Source: UBA1941 sp046329555
GTDB taxonomy: Bacteria > Bacteroidota > Bacteroidia > Chitinophagales > LD1
Assembly: GCA_046329555.1 (NCBI GenBank)
Contig: JAXLUK010000002.1
Location: 124,001-188,000, forward strand
Length of the DNA: 64,000 nucleotides
Reading direction: 5' to 3'
The first letter of the stretch is position 1; each line of letters begins with the position of its first letter. Position numbers and translations under genes: made by a program. Positions 62,274 to 64,000 of this stretch are shown in pieces. The notes under the pieces are model-generated. The model had not been told where the DNA came from. It did not search any database and saw only the letters and a list, made by a program, of their open reading frames with translations.

Positions 62274-62825
62274 TTATGCTATGTTGTTTTTAATCAATGT
62301 CTTTATCTCCAGCGCTTGTTGCACATGGCGATATTCATGAGCAACAATAATATCAAAAGCTTTCTCTAAAGTATAAACAATCTTATTATTCGCCGGAGAG
62401 GCAATAACCACCTGCTTGCCCAGCAAATCGGCTGAACCTGCAATCATTTCATGCAAAGCGCTTTGATGTGCTTCAAATTGTTTGAGAATTTCCGGGATAT
62501 TCCCTGAAGCAGGCTCCCAAATCGGGAAGGTTTTCATGGGTCGTTTACGATCCGGCTGAACACTGCCCAGTATCATATTCCCAATGGCATTGACCAGCCA
62601 TTTCCAACTACCCAAAAATGAAACTTTATAAGTACCGTTGCGCAGTTGTTGAATGATTGGCGGATAAGTATTATTAACGGTAATCAGATGATGAAGATTT
62701 TCTGCTATGCTCCATACGGCCGGTGCCGGTTTCCAATTTAACTGGTCTTCAGATAAATCTCCAAAATGGCGCTTCACTTCCTGCGTCACCTGATCAACTT
62801 GCTGCGTCCAACGTAGGGTATCCAT
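62274..62825 (-). CDS. DinB-like (DinB_2) four-helix metal-binding protein
   Basis: The protein has 183 residues. Histidines expected for the DinB/YfiT metal site are in ENLHHLITVNNT at about 47 and HEYRHVQQALEI at about 160. The N-terminus (LNWKPAPAVWSIAENLHHL) has the typical WxxxPxxWSIxE pattern. Family members are thiol-S-transferases or hydrolases; the function here is unknown. Its ATG overlaps the stop of the upstream ABC ATPase gene by one base (TAATG), indicating translational coupling. Confidence 0.85.
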   Translation of the reverse strand: MDTLRWTQQVDQVTQEVKRHFGDLSEDQLNWKPAPAVWSIAENLHHLITVNNTYPPIIQQLRNGTYKVSFLGSWKWLVNAIGNMILGSVQPDRKRPMKTFPIWEPASGNIPEILKQFEAHQSALHEMIAGSADLLGKQVVIASPANNKIVYTLEKAFDIIVAHEYRHVQQALEIKTLIKNNIA

Positions 62826-63583
62826 TATCGGTTTGCGGCTTTTCTTAAATCTTTGAGGAAGTCGGAAGCGAAAATAAAATCAAACAATTCGCCATCATTA
62901 ATATTCATGATCTCGCTGGATGGCCCCTCCCAATATTTTAGTCCTTCGTGAAGAAATACCACTTTGTCGCCAATACCCATCACGCTATTCATATCGTGCG
63001 TATTGATGACCGTGGTCATCTTGTATTCCATCGTGATTTCTTTAATCAAATCATCGATCACCAACGACGTTTTAGGATCCAATCCGCTATTGGGTTCATC
63101 GCAGAATAGATAACGTGGATTCAGCACAATGGCCCGGGCAATTCCCACCCGTTTCTTCATACCACCGGATAATTCGCCCGGATACTTTTTGTTGGTATTC
63201 ACCATGTTTACCTGAGCCAGACATTCATTCACGCGATCTCGTTTTTCAGCCGCTGTTTTATCGGTAAACATATCCAGCGGAAAACGAATATTTTCCTCCA
63301 CCGACATCGAATCAAAAAGCGCAGAACCCTGAAACAGCATACCTATTTCACGGCGAATCAGTTTTCGCTCATGAAAATCCATCTTCGTAAAATCCCTGCC
63401 GTCGTACAACACCTCACCCGAATCGGGTTCTATGAGACCCACCATAGTTTTCAGGGTAACTGTTTTACCGCTGCCTGATTTACCAATAATCAGATTGCAT
63501 TTCCCGGCTTCAAAAACCGCTGAAATACCCTTCAATACTTGTTGAGGGCCAAACGATTTTTTTATGTCTTTGATTTCTATCAC
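62825..63583 (-). CDS. mlaF: Mla-type ABC transporter ATP-binding protein
   Basis: The protein has 252 residues: Walker A IIGKSGSGKTVTLK at about 33, Q-loop FQGSALFDSMSVEENI at about 84, signature LSGGMKKRVGIAR at about 138, Walker B YLFCDEPNSGLDP at about 158 and the H-loop THDMNSV. The close match is to MlaF/Ttg2A, the ATPase of the phospholipid-transport ABC system. Its ATG directly abuts the stop of the permease gene. An mlaD gene is expected nearby but is not found downstream. Confidence 0.92.
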   Translation of the reverse strand: MIEIKDIKKSFGPQQVLKGISAVFEAGKCNLIIGKSGSGKTVTLKTMVGLIEPDSGEVLYDGRDFTKMDFHERKLIRREIGMLFQGSALFDSMSVEENIRFPLDMFTDKTAAEKRDRVNECLAQVNMVNTNKKYPGELSGGMKKRVGIARAIVLNPRYLFCDEPNSGLDPKTSLVIDDLIKEITMEYKMTTVINTHDMNSVMGIGDKVVFLHEGLKYWEGPSSEIMNINDGELFDFIFASDFLKDLRKAANR

Positions 63584-64000
63584 TTATCCGAGTAAGAAGA
63601 AGGCAACGAAGAAGTTTACAATAATCACAAAGATGCTACTGAGCACCACCGCCTGTGTACTGGCTTTGCCAATTTCAAGTGCGCCCCCGCTTACATAGTA
63701 TCCTTTATAACAAGGAACAGAAGAAACGATAAAGGCAAACAACACTGATTTGATGAGCATCACGATTACATCCCAATTCTTCATGTAATCCTGCAAGCCT
63801 CGTACGTATTCAGCGGTGGTAAAAAATTTACCCATTACGCCTGCCGCCCAGCCGCCAATAATGCCCAGGAACACCGCAATAACAATCAACATGGGCACCA
63901 CAATTAATGAGGCGATAATTTTAGGGCCAATGAGATAGGAACGGGTATTGACGCCCATAATTTCATAGGCGTCGATTTGTTCCGAAATGCGCATAGAGCC
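63584..64000 (-). CDS. mlaE: MlaE family ABC transporter permease, N-terminus outside the window
   Basis: The last 138 or so residues of the permease are present, with the frame open to the window end (GSMRISEQIDAYEIMGVNTR, the conserved MlaE signature in its second half). Membrane spans such as IIASLIVVPMLIVIAVFLGI and the final VIIVNFFVAFFLL follow. MlaE with MlaF moves phospholipids between the membranes. An internal Met at 63994 is not the true start. Confidence 0.92.
   Translation of the reverse strand, partial: GSMRISEQIDAYEIMGVNTRSYLIGPKIIASLIVVPMLIVIAVFLGIIGGWAAGVMGKFFTTAEYVRGLQDYMKNWDVIVMLIKSVLFAFIVSSVPCYKGYYVSGGALEIGKASTQAVVLSSIFVIIVNFFVAFFLLG

Noticed and set aside
1..64000. tRNA, rRNA or riboswitch genes
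   Set aside because: The longer gaps between genes were read and no cloverleaf, rRNA motif or known riboswitch core was recognised.

Overview
The window comes from a member of the Bacteroidota, most likely the Chitinophagales or Sphingobacteriales side of the phylum. The evidence is the type IX secretion system (T9SS) sortase pair PorU/PorV, seven exported proteins with T9SS C-terminal sorting domains (five type A, two type B/CHU_C), several PorP/SprF-like proteins, a bacterial GGGP-synthase homologue, and promoters of the Bacteroidota TAnnTTTG type. The DNA has moderate GC and is densely coded on both strands. I saw no rRNA, tRNA, CRISPR array, transposase or prophage gene.

Layout. 1-4597 (minus): a surface cassette of an LRR/Ig-like adhesin with a type B sorting domain, a PorP/SprF protein and a PorE-like OmpA protein cut by the window edge. 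4721-10843 (plus): a divergent 2040-residue secreted modular protein. 10886-12323 (minus): rnc and a GGGP synthase homologue. 12380-20853 (minus): a second surface cassette, a 2315-residue adhesin with 32 two-cysteine repeats followed by a single protein that fuses a PorP/SprF barrel, a coiled coil and an OmpA domain. 21042-31650: ftsK and a lolA-like gene, a truncated haemoglobin with a DJ-1/PfpI protein, a secreted beta-lactamase-fold protein, small exported proteins, der, a SIMPL protein and a collagen/C1q-like protein. 30598-41376 (minus): a closely packed run of acpH-like, porV, porU, lipoprotein, secreted subtilase and collagen-like genes. 41441-48981: tyrS, fabF/acpP, an Nfu scaffold, lipoproteins, a SurA-like chaperone and a MoxR ATPase. 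48982-52660: an accessory island with a GC-rich hairpin patch, one T9SS cargo gene and a 1.3 kb palindrome-rich repeat array. 52661-58088 (plus): purN, two methyltransferases, a GT39-like membrane protein and accC. 58085-64000 (minus): polA, then the mlaE-mlaF-dinB-sucD-lipoprotein run, cut at the window end.

How it fits together. Much of the window makes or exports cell-surface material. PorU and PorV process and carry type A cargo (the 2040-residue protein, the beta-lactamase-like protein, the subtilase and the beta-propeller protein). The two type B adhesins each lie directly upstream of their own PorP/SprF-type protein, consistent with the known need of type B cargo for a dedicated SprF partner. 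SurA-like, LolA-like and Mla-type genes serve outer-membrane assembly.

The part least explained by known genes is 51211-52487. Sixteen copies of a 19-bp imperfect palindrome in both orientations build three copies of a REPIN/MITE-like module, four exact 31-bp repeats and two 186-bp tandem units, all enclosed by a near-identical 39-bp direct repeat.
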